This document shows positions 10,092-18,820 of a DNA stretch of 64,000 bases, in pieces. Location of the stretch: assembly GCF_003026815.1 (NCBI RefSeq), contig NZ_PYOG01000001.1, positions 248,001-312,000 on the forward strand, written 5' to 3'. The number at the start of each line of letters is the position of its first letter. Positions within the stretch are counted from its first letter, which is position 1. A model generated the notes under the pieces. It was not told the DNA's origin and searched no databases. It was given only the letters and a program-made list of their open reading frames with translations. This DNA comes from Photobacterium damselae (lineage in GTDB: Bacteria > Pseudomonadota > Gammaproteobacteria > Enterobacterales > Vibrionaceae). The position numbers and the translations under genes were made by a program.

Positions 10092-10865
10092 ATGTTAACA
10101 AAACGTATTATTCCCTGCTTAGATGTACGGGATGGACAAGTAGTTAAAGGCGTGCAATTTCGCAATCATGAGATCATTGGTGACATTGTACCACTGGCGA
10201 AACGGTATGCTGAAGAAGGTGCTGATGAGCTGGTTTTTTATGATATTACCGCATCAAGTGATGGCCGAGTTGTCGATAAAAGTTGGGTATCACAAGTTGC
10301 CGAAGTCATTGATATTCCCTTTTGTGTTGCAGGCGGAATACGAACGGTTCAAGACGCCAATCAAATATTAGAATTTGGAGCAGATAAAGTTTCCATTAAC
10401 TCCCCCGCTCTTGCCAATCCAGCTCTTATTACAGAGTTGGCAGATAAGTTTGGAGTGCAATGCATTGTCGTTGGCATTGATTCTTATTTTGATGTAAATA
10501 CTAAACAGTACCAAGTCTATCAATTTACTGGGGATGAAAAACGGACTCAAATGACTCAGTGGCAAACTGAGGAGTGGGTAAAAGAAGTTCAGCAACGTGG
10601 TGCCGGTGAAATTGTACTAAATATGATGAATCAAGACGGTGTACGTAATGGCTATGATCTCACACAGCTCAGTAATATTCGGCAAGTTTGTCATGTTCCT
10701 TTAATCGCCTCTGGTGGCGCGGGGGAAATGGCTCACTTCGCTCAAGCCTTTAATCAAACAAATGTTGATGGCGCTTTAGCAGCATCGGTATTTCATAAGC
10801 AGATCATTAATATTGGTCAATTAAAACGCTATTTAAAACAGCAAAATGTGGAGATCCGACTATGA
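10092..10865 (+). CDS. hisF: Imidazole glycerol phosphate synthase cyclase subunit HisF
   Basis: Partner of HisH. Uses the channelled ammonia to turn PRFAR into imidazoleglycerol phosphate and AICAR, the latter feeding purine synthesis. The 257-residue barrel starts [23 protein letters not shown] with the catalytic Asp at about residue 11; the second catalytic Asp is in VGIDSYFD (about 130). Phosphate loops VAGGIRT and IASGGAGEM are present. AAGGAG lies upstream of ATG, and the gene overlaps hisI by four bases. Confidence 0.97.
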   Translation: MLTKRIIPCLDVRDGQVVKGVQFRNHEIIGDIVPLAKRYAEEGADELVFYDITASSDGRVVDKSWVSQVAEVIDIPFCVAGGIRTVQDANQILEFGADKVSINSPALANPALITELADKFGVQCIVVGIDSYFDVNTKQYQVYQFTGDEKRTQMTQWQTEEWVKEVQQRGAGEIVLNMMNQDGVRNGYDLTQLSNIRQVCHVPLIASGGAGEMAHFAQAFNQTNVDGALAASVFHKQIINIGQLKRYLKQQNVEIRL

Positions 10866-11482
10866 GCTTAATAACAGAGATTAATTGGGAAAAAGTTGGT
10901 GGTTTAATTCCAGTCATAGTTCAAGATAGCCGGACACAAAAAGTATTAATGCTTGGCTATATGAATGATGCCGCGCTCAGTAGTACATTAGATACTCATA
11001 AAGTGACATTTTGGTCTCGTACTAAACAGCGTTTATGGATGAAAGGCGAAAGTTCTGGAAATATATTAAAGCTTGAAGAGATAAAACTCGATTGCGATCA
11101 AGATACCTTACTTATTCAAGCTATTCCGGTAGGACCAACTTGTCATCGAAATACAGAAACCTGTTTTGATGATAAAGACATTAAATTATCTGCCGCTTCC
11201 CCCCTTTTCTTGCAGCAATTAGAACAAGTACTCGCAAGTCGCAAAGGGGCTGATCCAAAATCATCTTATACCGCCAGTTTATATGCACGAGGAACCAAGC
11301 GTATATCGCAAAAAGTGGGAGAAGAAGGAGTAGAAGTAGCATTAGCAGCAACATCAGGGGATAAAGAAGAATTAATTTGTGAATCTGCTGATCTGCTATA
11401 TCACTTATTAGTCCTACTACAAGATCAAGGCTTATCATTACAGGATGTATTAAATAAATTACACCAAAGACACAATGAATAA
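10862..11482 (+). CDS. hisI: Bifunctional PRA-CH / PRA-PH HisIE
   Basis: Second and third steps of the pathway in one 206-residue chain. The N-terminal PR-AMP cyclohydrolase (about 1-110) has [24 protein letters not shown] and the metal motifs LDCDQDT and [12 protein letters not shown]. The C-terminal PR-ATP pyrophosphatase (about 115-206) has [21 protein letters not shown] and [13 protein letters not shown]. It overlaps hisF by four bases (ATGA) and is the last gene of the operon. Confidence 0.96.
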   Translation: MSLITEINWEKVGGLIPVIVQDSRTQKVLMLGYMNDAALSSTLDTHKVTFWSRTKQRLWMKGESSGNILKLEEIKLDCDQDTLLIQAIPVGPTCHRNTETCFDDKDIKLSAASPLFLQQLEQVLASRKGADPKSSYTASLYARGTKRISQKVGEEGVEVALAATSGDKEELICESADLLYHLLVLLQDQGLSLQDVLNKLHQRHNE

Positions 11483-11522
11483 CTAAATCGTAAGAGCGAT
11501 CTTCTGTCTTATTATGAGAAAA

Positions 11523-11552
11523 AAATGCCAGCATATTAACGCTGGCATTTCT
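11523..11552 (+). terminator. Terminator of the his operon
   Basis: Perfect 10-bp stem AAATGCCAGC (11523-11532) / GCTGGCATTT (11541-11550), eight-base loop; the stem reads similarly for the converging VF530 gene. Confidence 0.8.
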
Positions 11553-11586
11553 TATCACAATAACTTCTTATCGCAATAAATAGGTA

Positions 11587-11799
11587 TTAGCGAATCATAT
11601 CAAGATACAATTGCTCTACTTTTGTTCGGGCCCATTCTGTACGGCGCAGAAACTTAAGGCTCGATTTAATGCTAGGATCATGAGTAAAACAACGAATATT
11701 AATTCGATAGCCAAGTTCATCCCAGCCATAATGTTCAACTAACTCTGTCAGTAATTTCTCTAACGTTATGCCGTGTAAAGGATTATTTTTCTGTGTCAT
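11587..11799 (-). CDS. VF530 family (DUF2132) small protein
   Basis: A 70-residue protein that is family-typical from end to end: [25 protein letters not shown], then [31 protein letters not shown]. The family was named from a V. fischeri protein and is annotated as DNA-binding on structural grounds; the cellular role is not established. It lies between the his operon terminator and tdk, on the tdk strand 24 bases after that gene, so the two may be co-transcribed. Confidence 0.85.
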   Translation of the reverse strand: MTQKNNPLHGITLEKLLTELVEHYGWDELGYRINIRCFTHDPSIKSSLKFLRRTEWARTKVEQLYLDMIR

Positions 11800-11823
11800 A
11801 AAATTTACTTAACGCCCTTTTAT

Positions 11824-12402
11824 CTAACGTCCTAACGCTTCTTTATAATGGGTACGACAAACAGAAACGTAGCGATCATTACCGCCAATTTCGACCTGAT
11901 CCCCATCTGCAATTGCACGGCCCGTCTCATCTTGGCGGATAACCATATTAGCTTTACGACCACAGTGACAAATTGTTTTTAATTCAACTAATTTATCAGC
12001 CCATGATAATAGATAGCGGCTGCCTTCAAATAGCTCACCACGAAAATCAGTGCGCAATCCATAACATAATACTGGAATATGTAATTTATCAACCACTTCG
12101 GTTAATTGATAAACCTGATCTTTAGTTAAAAATTGGCATTCATCAATTAATACGCAATCTATTTTTTTCTCATTATGAATATCAGTAATCTGAGCATAAA
12201 GATCATCGGCATTATTGAATAGTTCAGCATCTTCTTGCAAACCAATTCGGGAGCTCACTTTACCTTTACCATATCGATCATCAATCGCTGCCGTAAAGAT
12301 TAAAGGCGTCATACCACGTTCACGATAGTTAAATGATGATTGTAGTAAGGTTGTCGACTTACCCGCGTTCATCGCAGAGTAGTAGAAATACATTTGAGCC
12401 AT
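11824..12402 (-). CDS. tdk: Thymidine kinase
   Basis: Phosphorylates thymidine to dTMP with ATP in the salvage pathway. The 192-residue product has the Walker A loop SAMNAGKST (about 8-16), the Walker B and catalytic Glu in VLIDECQFL (about 84-92), [10 protein letters not shown] (the lasso region) and a zinc site from CHCGRKA plus Cys in [11 protein letters not shown] chose ATG 12402 ([17 protein letters not shown]), seven bases after GGGGA, rather than a TTG four codons upstream. Confidence 0.96.
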   Translation of the reverse strand: MAQMYFYYSAMNAGKSTTLLQSSFNYRERGMTPLIFTAAIDDRYGKGKVSSRIGLQEDAELFNNADDLYAQITDIHNEKKIDCVLIDECQFLTKDQVYQLTEVVDKLHIPVLCYGLRTDFRGELFEGSRYLLSWADKLVELKTICHCGRKANMVIRQDETGRAIADGDQVEIGGNDRYVSVCRTHYKEALGR

Positions 12403-12503
12403 TAGGTTCCCCAAATCGTTTGAAAATACATATCCAAAATTAGCGTGATGCTACAGAAATCTCCCCACAATGAAAAGCGAGATCATTAAGTTTGGATCAC
12501 AAC

Positions 12504-12535
12504 AATAAAAAAAGCCTGCAAACTGTGCAGGCTTT
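12504..12535 (-). terminator. Terminator of the NhaC-family gene
   Basis: 10-bp stem AAAGCCTGCA / TGCAGGCTTT (12511-12535) followed on the minus strand by a run of Ts. Confidence 0.85.
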
Positions 12536-12555
12536 AAGCAAGATGATGACTGCGA

Positions 12556-14151
12556 TTATGCAGCGCTAGTGCTTGATACCGGGCGGCGAGACCACCAAGA
12601 CAGACCAAAACACATCACAACGAAGGTCAACGTTGCCGCTAAGAAACTCACTGGTAGTGAATCTGTAATACCTAAAACAAGGAAACCTACAGCAGAAACA
12701 AACGCCACTGATAAAGCATACGGGAGCTGTGTCGCAACATGATCAATATGATGACAACGCGCGCCTGTTGAAGACAAAATCGTTGTATCAGAAATTGGTG
12801 AGCAGTGATCACCAAATACAGCACCAGCAAGGACACCAGCAAGCATAGGAAGCATTAACGTAATATCCGTGGCCCCTGCAAGATCACCTGCGATAGGAAG
12901 CATGATGCCAAACGTACCCCATGATGAGCCCGTAGAGAATGCCATAATGCCTGACAAACAGAATAAAATAACAGGTAATAGCATTGGGTTAATATTACCT
13001 TGAACTAAGGTTGATAAGTACTTACCTGTTTGAATATCGCCAATCACACTGCCGATGCTCCAAGCAAATAGCAGGATTAAAATAGCACCAAACATAGATT
13101 TCGCACCAATCCATAGCGTACTTGTTACATCAGCCATAGGTAAACGCTGACGAAGTACCGGAATAAGTGCACAAATTAAGCCTAGCGTACCACCAAGAAC
13201 AAGTGACTTACCTACATTAGTGTTTTCAAATGCGCCTAGGATATCAAATGGCTTACCTGCTGCTGCAAGACCTTCATTACCGGTATAAATCATAAAGAAG
13301 AAGGTAGCAAAAATAAGGACTAAGATAGGCCATACTAAATCGCCTACTCGACCTTTATCACTCTCTTTAATTTCAAGCTCTTCATCTAATGCTTTTGCTT
13401 CATCAAGAGAATCACCTTCATCAAAGCCTCGACCGTGACTTGCAGCCATTTCATGCTTCTTCATTGGACCCACATCCCACTGGAACCAAGCAACTACAAA
13501 GACCATTGCTAAGGCGAAGATTGCATAGAAGTTCATTGGAGCCAGTGTCATAAATGCACTTAATGGTGAGTACTCAGTTACACCGTGAGAAACTAAAATG
13601 CCACCAATCAAGGTAATGATATAAGCACCCCAGCTTGATGCAGGCATAATTACACACATAGGTGCTGCTGTTGAATCAACAACATAAGCCAGTTTTGCTC
13701 GAGATACATAGAATCGGTCAGTAACGGGACGTGCAATCGCACCTACTGCTAGGCTATTAAAATAGTCGTCAACAAAAATGAAAATACCTAAAAATGCAGC
13801 CAGTAGTTTTGCACCACGCTTACTCTTAATTTTAGTCTGAGCCCACTCAGCAAATGCTCGTGTACCGCCAGATAAAGTTAATAGTGCCGTTGTCATACCT
13901 AATAAAACAAGAAATAGCAAAATGCTTAAATTGCTATAATTTAGGTCGCCATCGACAACAAACAGTTCGGTCGCCGTCTGCTTTAAATACGAAAAGGTGT
14001 TGCCTAATGAAAAGTCGGTTAACAGTAAAGCACCAAGTACAATACCAGCACCTAATGAAATTAATACACGACGTGTCAGAATAGCCAAGCTTAGCGCGAC
14101 CAGAGGCGGTAAGATGGATACTAAAGAATGGGAATAATCTACAAAGTTCAT
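12556..14151 (-). CDS. NhaC-family antiporter, probable lysine transporter
   Basis: A 531-residue polytopic inner-membrane protein of the NhaC Na+/H+ antiporter superfamily with about a dozen hydrophobic segments. A charged cytoplasmic loop sits near residues 250-275 (KKHEMAASHGRGFDEGD...). Family motifs include FVDDYFNSLAVG, DSTAAPMCVIMPASSWGA and GAVFGDHCSPISDTT. General annotation would call it a sodium/proton antiporter. The lysine riboswitch upstream points instead to lysine transport, as proposed for riboswitch-linked NhaC-like genes (LysW). ATG 14151 is preferred over starts at 14193 and 14205 because it gives MNFVDYSHSLVSILPP and directly follows the SD-masking hairpin. Substrate is inference. 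Confidence 0.85.
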   Translation of the reverse strand: MNFVDYSHSLVSILPPLVALSLAILTRRVLISLGAGIVLGALLLTDFSLGNTFSYLKQTATELFVVDGDLNYSNLSILLFLVLLGMTTALLTLSGGTRAFAEWAQTKIKSKRGAKLLAAFLGIFIFVDDYFNSLAVGAIARPVTDRFYVSRAKLAYVVDSTAAPMCVIMPASSWGAYIITLIGGILVSHGVTEYSPLSAFMTLAPMNFYAIFALAMVFVVAWFQWDVGPMKKHEMAASHGRGFDEGDSLDEAKALDEELEIKESDKGRVGDLVWPILVLIFATFFFMIYTGNEGLAAAGKPFDILGAFENTNVGKSLVLGGTLGLICALIPVLRQRLPMADVTSTLWIGAKSMFGAILILLFAWSIGSVIGDIQTGKYLSTLVQGNINPMLLPVILFCLSGIMAFSTGSSWGTFGIMLPIAGDLAGATDITLMLPMLAGVLAGAVFGDHCSPISDTTILSSTGARCHHIDHVATQLPYALSVAFVSAVGFLVLGITDSLPVSFLAATLTFVVMCFGLSWWSRRPVSSTSAA

Positions 14152-14184
14152 GATCTCTATTACAACCGATCCAGGTTGGAGATC
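14152..14184 (-). promoter_or_regulatory. Hairpin masking the ribosome-binding site of the NhaC-family gene
   Basis: On the minus strand GATCTC (14184-14179) pairs with GAGATC (14157-14152), and inside it CAACC pairs with GGTTG around loop TGGATC. The 3' arm GAGATC is the only purine-rich SD candidate and is directly followed by the ATG. A separate 8-bp hairpin, TTGATAAG / CTTATCAA, lies at 14193-14216. Confidence 0.65.
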
Positions 14185-14248
14185 TACTGTCATTGATAAG
14201 CACATAGTCTTATCAAGAAGAGAAAAGGAAAGAAGGTTAACCCTCTCC

Positions 14249-14437
14249 TGACCCCACAGTAGCGCTCCATAGTTAATATTAAAATTTTACTATGGCAGTG
14301 TTGTACCTATTCGACACAACCCCAGCAAGAGGGTTTGATACCCTTCTCTTACTTCGGCATTGGCTCCTTTCTCTAACCGTCAATGGAATCACCCTCGAGT
14401 TAGTTACTTATAGACAATGCACCTCTACCCTTAGTCA
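14249..14437 (-). ncRNA. Lysine riboswitch (L box) aptamer
   Basis: Minus-strand RNA carries the conserved lysine-aptamer blocks in order: GGGTAGAGGTGC at the 5' side of P1, AAAGGAGCCAATGCCGAAG, GCTGGGGTTGTGTCGA, ACTGCCATAGT paired with ACTATGGAGCGCTACTG at the 3' side. The outer strands TGAC / GTCA and GTAG / CTAC close P1. These match the E. coli lysC aptamer elements AGAGG-GC, GGAGCC, GCCGA and TGGAGC. It sits about 100 bases before the NhaC-family ATG. Confidence 0.93.
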
Positions 14438-14812
14438 AGGAAATTTCATTCTACGTAATGTCAGCTCATTTGCAACAACTTAGAATGAAAAAATGATAGT
14501 GTTTAGTGAATAATTTTGCAGCTATTTATAAAAAACACAGAATTATTCCTTATAGACAAAGCAAGCATCATCTAATGATTATGAAATTAACCGCATGTGT
14601 TATTAATATAAATATATGGATGGTCTTTTATTAATGCGGTTCACTTTGTAACGAATTCATAATGATGAATACTTAAATTTTCGTAACAATAGATGATTAT
14701 TTATAGAGAGCAGACACTAGCATTAAAATAATAATAGTATTATTATTGTCAAATATAATTTAACGCTGCTATTATTATTCCAGTAGCCATATATAACAAA
14801 CAGGAAATATAA
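14438..14812 (+). promoter_or_regulatory. AT-rich hns upstream region with perfect palindrome
   Basis: This gene-free stretch is strongly AT-rich and must hold both the riboswitch transcript promoter (leftward) and the hns promoter. At 14727-14747 is a perfect palindrome AATAATAATA-G-TATTATTATT, and another ATTATTATT follows near 14770. Long AT tracts of this sort are preferred H-NS targets, so autoregulation of hns is plausible. No firm -35/-10 pair was identified. Confidence 0.4.
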
Positions 14813-15208
14813 ATGTCTGATGCAATGAAAGCGCTATTAAATCTTCGTAGCCTTCGCGCACTTTCTCGTGAATACACTCTAGAACAACTACAAGAAGCTC
14901 TAGAAAAATTACAGACAGTTGTTAGCGAACGTGAAGAATCTGAAGCTGAAGAAATCGCTAAAGAAAATGAGCGTAACCAGAAACTAGAGCAATACCGCGA
15001 AATGCTATTAGCTGACGGTATTGATCCTGAAGAATTACTAGCTTCACTATCAAAAGCACCAAAAGCAAAACGTGCTGCTCGTCCAGCTAAATATAAATTC
15101 ATCGATGAAAACGGTGAAGAAAAAACTTGGACAGGTCAAGGCCGTACTCCAAGTGCTCTTAAAAAAGCACTTGATGAAGGCAAATCTCTTGAAGAGTTTG
15201 AGATCTAA
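14813..15208 (+). CDS. hns: H-NS family nucleoid protein (VicH type)
   Basis: A 131-residue histone-like silencer that binds AT-rich DNA and oligomerises. Residues about 1-60 form the helical, coiled-coil dimerisation region ([27 protein letters not shown]). A charged linker follows. The C-terminal domain (about 90-131) contains the DNA-binding loop [16 protein letters not shown] with the QGR motif, ending KSLEEFEI. It is a single gene with its own terminator. The AT-rich upstream region suggests self-repression. Confidence 0.93.
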   Translation: MSDAMKALLNLRSLRALSREYTLEQLQEALEKLQTVVSEREESEAEEIAKENERNQKLEQYREMLLADGIDPEELLASLSKAPKAKRAARPAKYKFIDENGEEKTWTGQGRTPSALKKALDEGKSLEEFEI

Positions 15209-15221
15209 TCCTTCTCAATAC

Positions 15222-15252
15222 AAAAAACCCGGCTTTATGTCGGGTTTTTTTA
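15222..15252 (+). terminator. Terminator of hns
   Basis: Stem AAAAAACCCGGC (15222-15233) / GTCGGGTTTTTT (15239-15250) around TTTAT, with a T-run. Confidence 0.88.
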
Positions 15253-15463
15253 TATTGAACAGTTAACATAAACATTCACTTCATTTCAAAACAACCTCTT
15301 TCATTACGGTTATTTATATCCAACCACAAGACTATTACTCTTCTTGTCTATTCGTCGTATCGAAGTAATTGCAAATCATTTGTTCAATATCAATCATAAC
15401 TTCTTGTTACTTTTTATTACACTCTTATATATCTCGTAATGTATGCAGCTAAACTCATGATAT

Positions 15464-15487
15464 AAAAAAGCTGAGTCTTCACTCAGC
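15464..15487 (-). terminator. Terminator of the lytic transglycosylase gene
   Basis: Stem GCTGAGT / ACTCAGC with a four-base loop and a minus-strand T-run. The rest of 15253-15463 shows nothing I can assign. Confidence 0.75.
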
Positions 15488-15500
15488 CTTTAAAAATATA

Positions 15501-16472
15501 TTACTGTATTTGATCCGCTAAATGACTCACTGCTAAAGCAAAATAGTGAGATCGATTCCATTTTAATAGTGTTTGATAGTTTTCATAGATCAAATATGCT
15601 CGTCCATGTTGATCATCGGGTTGAACTAACCATGCTTGAATATCTTCTGTTGGTAATTGCTGACCCGATACGGTACGAACACCTAAAGCTTGCCATTGTG
15701 ATAAAGTTTTACCTTTATCCCTTTCAACACCAATAAGTGCCGAATTTAATGTTGTTGGTACTTTAACTTGACGTCCCCAAGTATATTCATCATTCCAACC
15801 AGATTTATGCAGATAATTAGCAGCAGAAGCAAAAACATCTTCTGTTGTATTCCAAATATCGGATTTGCCGTCATTATTTCCATCAGCGGCAAAGGTTAAA
15901 TAAGAGCTAGGCATAAATTGCGGCTGACCCATTGCTCCTGCCCATGAACCTTTCATTTCTGAAGGTTTTATATGACCTTCATTCAATATTTGCAATGCAT
16001 CCATAACCTGACCTCGGAAAAATGCTTCGCGACGTCCTTCATAAGCCATGGTTGCTAGAGCTTCTACTACATTATATTTGCCAGTAAATTTACCAAAATT
16101 ACTTTCAACGCCCCATAGCGCAACAATAAAGCGAGGTTGAACACCAAATTGTTTACCGATACGTTGTAAATCGGTGTAATGTTCGCGATATAAGCGATTA
16201 GCTTGCTTTACTTTCCATTGAGGTACAGCTCTTGGGATATATTGATCAAGCGTTAATTTTTTCTCTGGCTGATTTTTATCGGCTTTAACAGCACGATGCT
16301 TAAATTCAATACCTGTAAACGCTTCATTAATAATCTGTTCTGAAATTCCTTTTTCTCGCGCCTCTGCCTTTAAGCCTTCCACATATTTATCAAATCCTGC
16401 ATCAGCTGCAAAAACTGATGATGACATCCCTAATCCAAATGCTACAAGAGCAGAAACTAGTCGCTTTTTCAT
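15501..16472 (-). CDS. Lytic murein transglycosylase, MltB family
   Basis: Cleaves the MurNAc-GlcNAc glycan bond in the periplasm with formation of a 1,6-anhydro end. The 323-residue precursor begins with a signal peptide (MKKRLVSALVAFGLGMSSSVFAA, cleaved near AFA-AD); there is no lipobox, so a soluble periplasmic form is likely. The SLT_2 fold shows the catalytic Glu in ALWGVESNFGKFTG (about 124), GSWAGAMGQPQFMPSSY and a DGNNDGKSDIW calcium-type loop as in Slt35/MltB. The gene follows ycgL by 11 bases on the same strand. Confidence 0.88.
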   Translation of the reverse strand: MKKRLVSALVAFGLGMSSSVFAADAGFDKYVEGLKAEAREKGISEQIINEAFTGIEFKHRAVKADKNQPEKKLTLDQYIPRAVPQWKVKQANRLYREHYTDLQRIGKQFGVQPRFIVALWGVESNFGKFTGKYNVVEALATMAYEGRREAFFRGQVMDALQILNEGHIKPSEMKGSWAGAMGQPQFMPSSYLTFAADGNNDGKSDIWNTTEDVFASAANYLHKSGWNDEYTWGRQVKVPTTLNSALIGVERDKGKTLSQWQALGVRTVSGQQLPTEDIQAWLVQPDDQHGRAYLIYENYQTLLKWNRSHYFALAVSHLADQIQ

Positions 16473-16482
16473 AATGACCTTA

Positions 16483-16761
16483 TTATGGTTTTACCGCAGC
16501 TTTTGCCGCTTTATATTCTTCTAACAAATTAGGCACTGGTGGCGGCACTTGTAAATAAAACCCCTGCTCAACCAATGCAGTTTTAACTTTCTCGACATCA
16601 GCAATTGCTAATTTTCGACCGGCTAAATTTAATACCATCACAAATTGTGGTTTACCAAATGTAGTAAGTAGCGCTTCTGGCACTGATGAAAAATCATCTT
16701 TCTTACTAATATATAGGTACGTGTTCTCTTTCTTTAAACTTTTATAGATGGCACACAACAT
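16483..16761 (-). CDS. ycgL: YcgL domain protein
   Basis: A 92-residue protein of the YcgL family ([32 protein letters not shown]..., then [18 protein letters not shown]). It is cytoplasmic and of unknown function. The neighbourhood, divergent from minC, is the same as in E. coli, which supports the call. It is probably co-transcribed with the lytic transglycosylase downstream. Confidence 0.88.
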   Translation of the reverse strand: MLCAIYKSLKKENTYLYISKKDDFSSVPEALLTTFGKPQFVMVLNLAGRKLAIADVEKVKTALVEQGFYLQVPPPVPNLLEEYKAAKAAVKP

Positions 16762-16967
16762 GATATTTACTACCGTTAAACTACTAGATTTATAGACTCT
16801 ATTTTATCAAAAACATTCAATTTAATGATCTATTCCTCATATTTGGGTGAGAGACAGATCTTAATTTACACAGTCTTGGCAAGGATAACTTGCCCGAAAG
16901 GATTTAGGAATATACCATGCTAAGTACCTTTGTGATAACGGACAGGATTGGCTAATTTAGCTTCAAT

Positions 16968-17630
16968 ATGACTAAATCTGCAGAATTAAAAGGGAGTTCT
17001 TTTACACTCTCGGCACTTCATCTCAATGATGGTGATATAACGACCGCATTGACACAACTAAAAGAAAAAGTTGATAGAGCGCCAAACTTTTTCGCATCAG
17101 CGCCATTAGTGATTGATATTTCGCAGGCGGGCAGTAAGATTGATTTTGCCCAATTAAAGTCAGGAATAACGAAAGCAGGAATGATTCCTGTTGGGATCAG
17201 CGGATGTAAAAATCCTCAGATGCAAGATAAAGCAAAACAAAATGGTTTTGCTATTATGAATGCAGCGCGTCAGTTGCAAGCATCCGAGCCTGAGATGGTA
17301 CCAACAAAAATCATTCGTACTCCAGTTCGCTCTGGCCAACAAATTTATGCAAAAAATTCAGACCTTATTATCATGAATCATGTAAGTGCAGGCGCTGAAA
17401 TTATTGCTGATGGCTGTATTCATGTTTATGGAACATTAAGAGGTCGCGCTATTGCTGGAGCAAACGGCCAACATCAGGCGCAAATTTTCTGTCAGAATTT
17501 ACAATCTGAGTTAGTTTCCATTGCGGGATGCTACTGGCTAAGTGATAAAATACCTGAAGAATTCTGGGGTAAGGGTGTCGTTATCTCACTAACAGAAAAT
17601 AATTTGAACATAGAGCCTTTAGCTTTATAA
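16968..17630 (+). CDS. minC: Septum site-determining protein MinC
   Basis: Inhibitor of FtsZ ring assembly away from midcell, recruited to the membrane by MinD. The 220-residue product has an N-terminal FtsZ-interacting domain (about 1-105) and a C-terminal beta-helical domain (about 115-220). The latter carries RTPVRSGQQIYAKNSDLIIMNHVSAGAEIIADGCIHVYGTLRGRAIAG, which binds MinD and FtsZ. First gene of minCDE; the SD before ATG is weak. The promoter must lie in 16762-16967, shared with divergent ycgL. Confidence 0.96.
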   Translation: MTKSAELKGSSFTLSALHLNDGDITTALTQLKEKVDRAPNFFASAPLVIDISQAGSKIDFAQLKSGITKAGMIPVGISGCKNPQMQDKAKQNGFAIMNAARQLQASEPEMVPTKIIRTPVRSGQQIYAKNSDLIIMNHVSAGAEIIADGCIHVYGTLRGRAIAGANGQHQAQIFCQNLQSELVSIAGCYWLSDKIPEEFWGKGVVISLTENNLNIEPLAL

Positions 17631-17652
17631 CGTTTAATAAGGAATTTATTTG

Positions 17653-18465
17653 ATGGCACGTATAATCGTTGTTACCTCAGGCAAAGGTGGGGTTGGTAAA
17701 ACTACATCAAGTGCAGCAATCGCATCAGGGTTAGCTCTTCGCGGTAAAAAAACAGCCGTAATCGATTTTGATATCGGTCTTCGTAATCTAGACCTAATTA
17801 TGGGTTGTGAGCGTCGTGTTGTTTATGACTTTGTTAATGTCATTAATGGTGAAGCAAATTTAAACCAAGCATTAATTAAAGATAAGCGTACCGACAACCT
17901 ATTTGTATTACCTGCATCGCAAACTCGTGATAAAGATGCACTAAGTAAAGAAGGCGTAGAACGTGTTCTTAAAGATTTAGGCGAGATGGGTTTTGATTTT
18001 GTTATTTGTGATTCACCAGCAGGTATTGAAACTGGTGCACTAATGGCATTGTACTTTGCTGATGAAGCTATTGTAACCACGAACCCTGAAGTCTCTTCTG
18101 TTCGTGACTCTGACCGTATTCTAGGTATTCTAGATTCAAAGTCACGCCGAGCAGAGCAAGGTCAAGAACCCGTTAAGCAACATCTTTTATTGACCCGTTA
18201 CAACCCAACTCGTGTAAACCAAGGCGATATGCTAAGTGTTCAAGATGTTGAAGAAATTTTGCATATCCCACTTTTAGGTGTTATTCCTGAAAGCCAAGCA
18301 GTACTGAATGCATCGAACAAAGGTGAACCTGTTATCTTTGACAAAGATGCTGACGCAAGTATTGCTTATCAAGATACTGTTGCTCGTTTATTGGGTGAGG
18401 AATGCCCATTCCGTTTCTTAGAGGAAGAGAAGAAAGGCTTCCTTAAACGTCTATTTGGAGGCTAA
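17653..18465 (+). CDS. minD: Septum site-determining ATPase MinD
   Basis: ParA/MinD-type ATPase that cycles on the membrane and recruits MinC; MinE triggers hydrolysis. The 270-residue product has the deviant Walker A motif [14 protein letters not shown] (about 9-22), Walker [12 protein letters not shown] (about 115), and a C-terminal amphipathic membrane-targeting helix ([13 protein letters not shown]). ATG 17653 gives MARIIVV and the same length as E. coli MinD; a TTG one codon upstream is unlikely. It lies 22 bases after minC. Confidence 0.97.
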   Translation: MARIIVVTSGKGGVGKTTSSAAIASGLALRGKKTAVIDFDIGLRNLDLIMGCERRVVYDFVNVINGEANLNQALIKDKRTDNLFVLPASQTRDKDALSKEGVERVLKDLGEMGFDFVICDSPAGIETGALMALYFADEAIVTTNPEVSSVRDSDRILGILDSKSRRAEQGQEPVKQHLLLTRYNPTRVNQGDMLSVQDVEEILHIPLLGVIPESQAVLNASNKGEPVIFDKDADASIAYQDTVARLLGEECPFRFLEEEKKGFLKRLFGG

Positions 18466-18470
18466 TTATC

Positions 18471-18734
18471 ATGGCTTTGCTAGAGTTCTTCCGCCCTAAA
18501 AAAACAACGACGGCAAGTGTGGCGAAAGAAAGGCTGCAAATTATCGTCGCTGAGCGTCGTTCTGCGGGTCAAGGTGCGCCGTCCTACCTACCGCAACTAA
18601 AACAAGATATTCTTGAAGTTATTCGTAAGTATGTTGCAATTGACCCAGAACAGGTTGTTGTAACCTTAGATCAAAAAGAAGAAGATCTTGCCGTTCTAGA
18701 ATTAAATGTAACGTTGCCTGAAGAAGATAAATAA
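18471..18734 (+). CDS. minE: Cell division topological specificity factor MinE
   Basis: Stimulates MinD ATPase and drives pole-to-pole oscillation. The 87-residue product has the amphipathic N-terminus [30 protein letters not shown], which carries the anti-MinCD helix. The C-terminal topological specificity part is [34 protein letters not shown]. Five bases separate it from minD; it is the last gene of the operon. Confidence 0.96.
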   Translation: MALLEFFRPKKTTTASVAKERLQIIVAERRSAGQGAPSYLPQLKQDILEVIRKYVAIDPEQVVVTLDQKEEDLAVLELNVTLPEEDK

Positions 18735-18772
18735 TCAGTCAGCAGCATTACCATTCTGTCGATAAATAAAAT

Positions 18773-18804
18773 AAACCCCAAGCCAAAAGCCTGGGGTTTT
18801 TTAT
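18773..18804 (+). terminator. Terminator of minCDE
   Basis: Stem AAACCCCA / TGGGGTTT, extended by GC pairs around a CAAAA loop, with a T-run. It also serves as an inverted repeat between converging minE and rnd. Confidence 0.8.
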
Positions 18805-18820
18805 TTATTCTTAAACCTAG

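Noticed and set aside
11181..11558. 125-codon minus-strand ORF
   Set aside because: Antisense to the end of hisI and across its terminator; no recognisable protein.
14292..14483. 63-codon plus-strand ORF
   Set aside because: It lies antisense to the lysine riboswitch and has no family likeness or proper ribosome-binding site.
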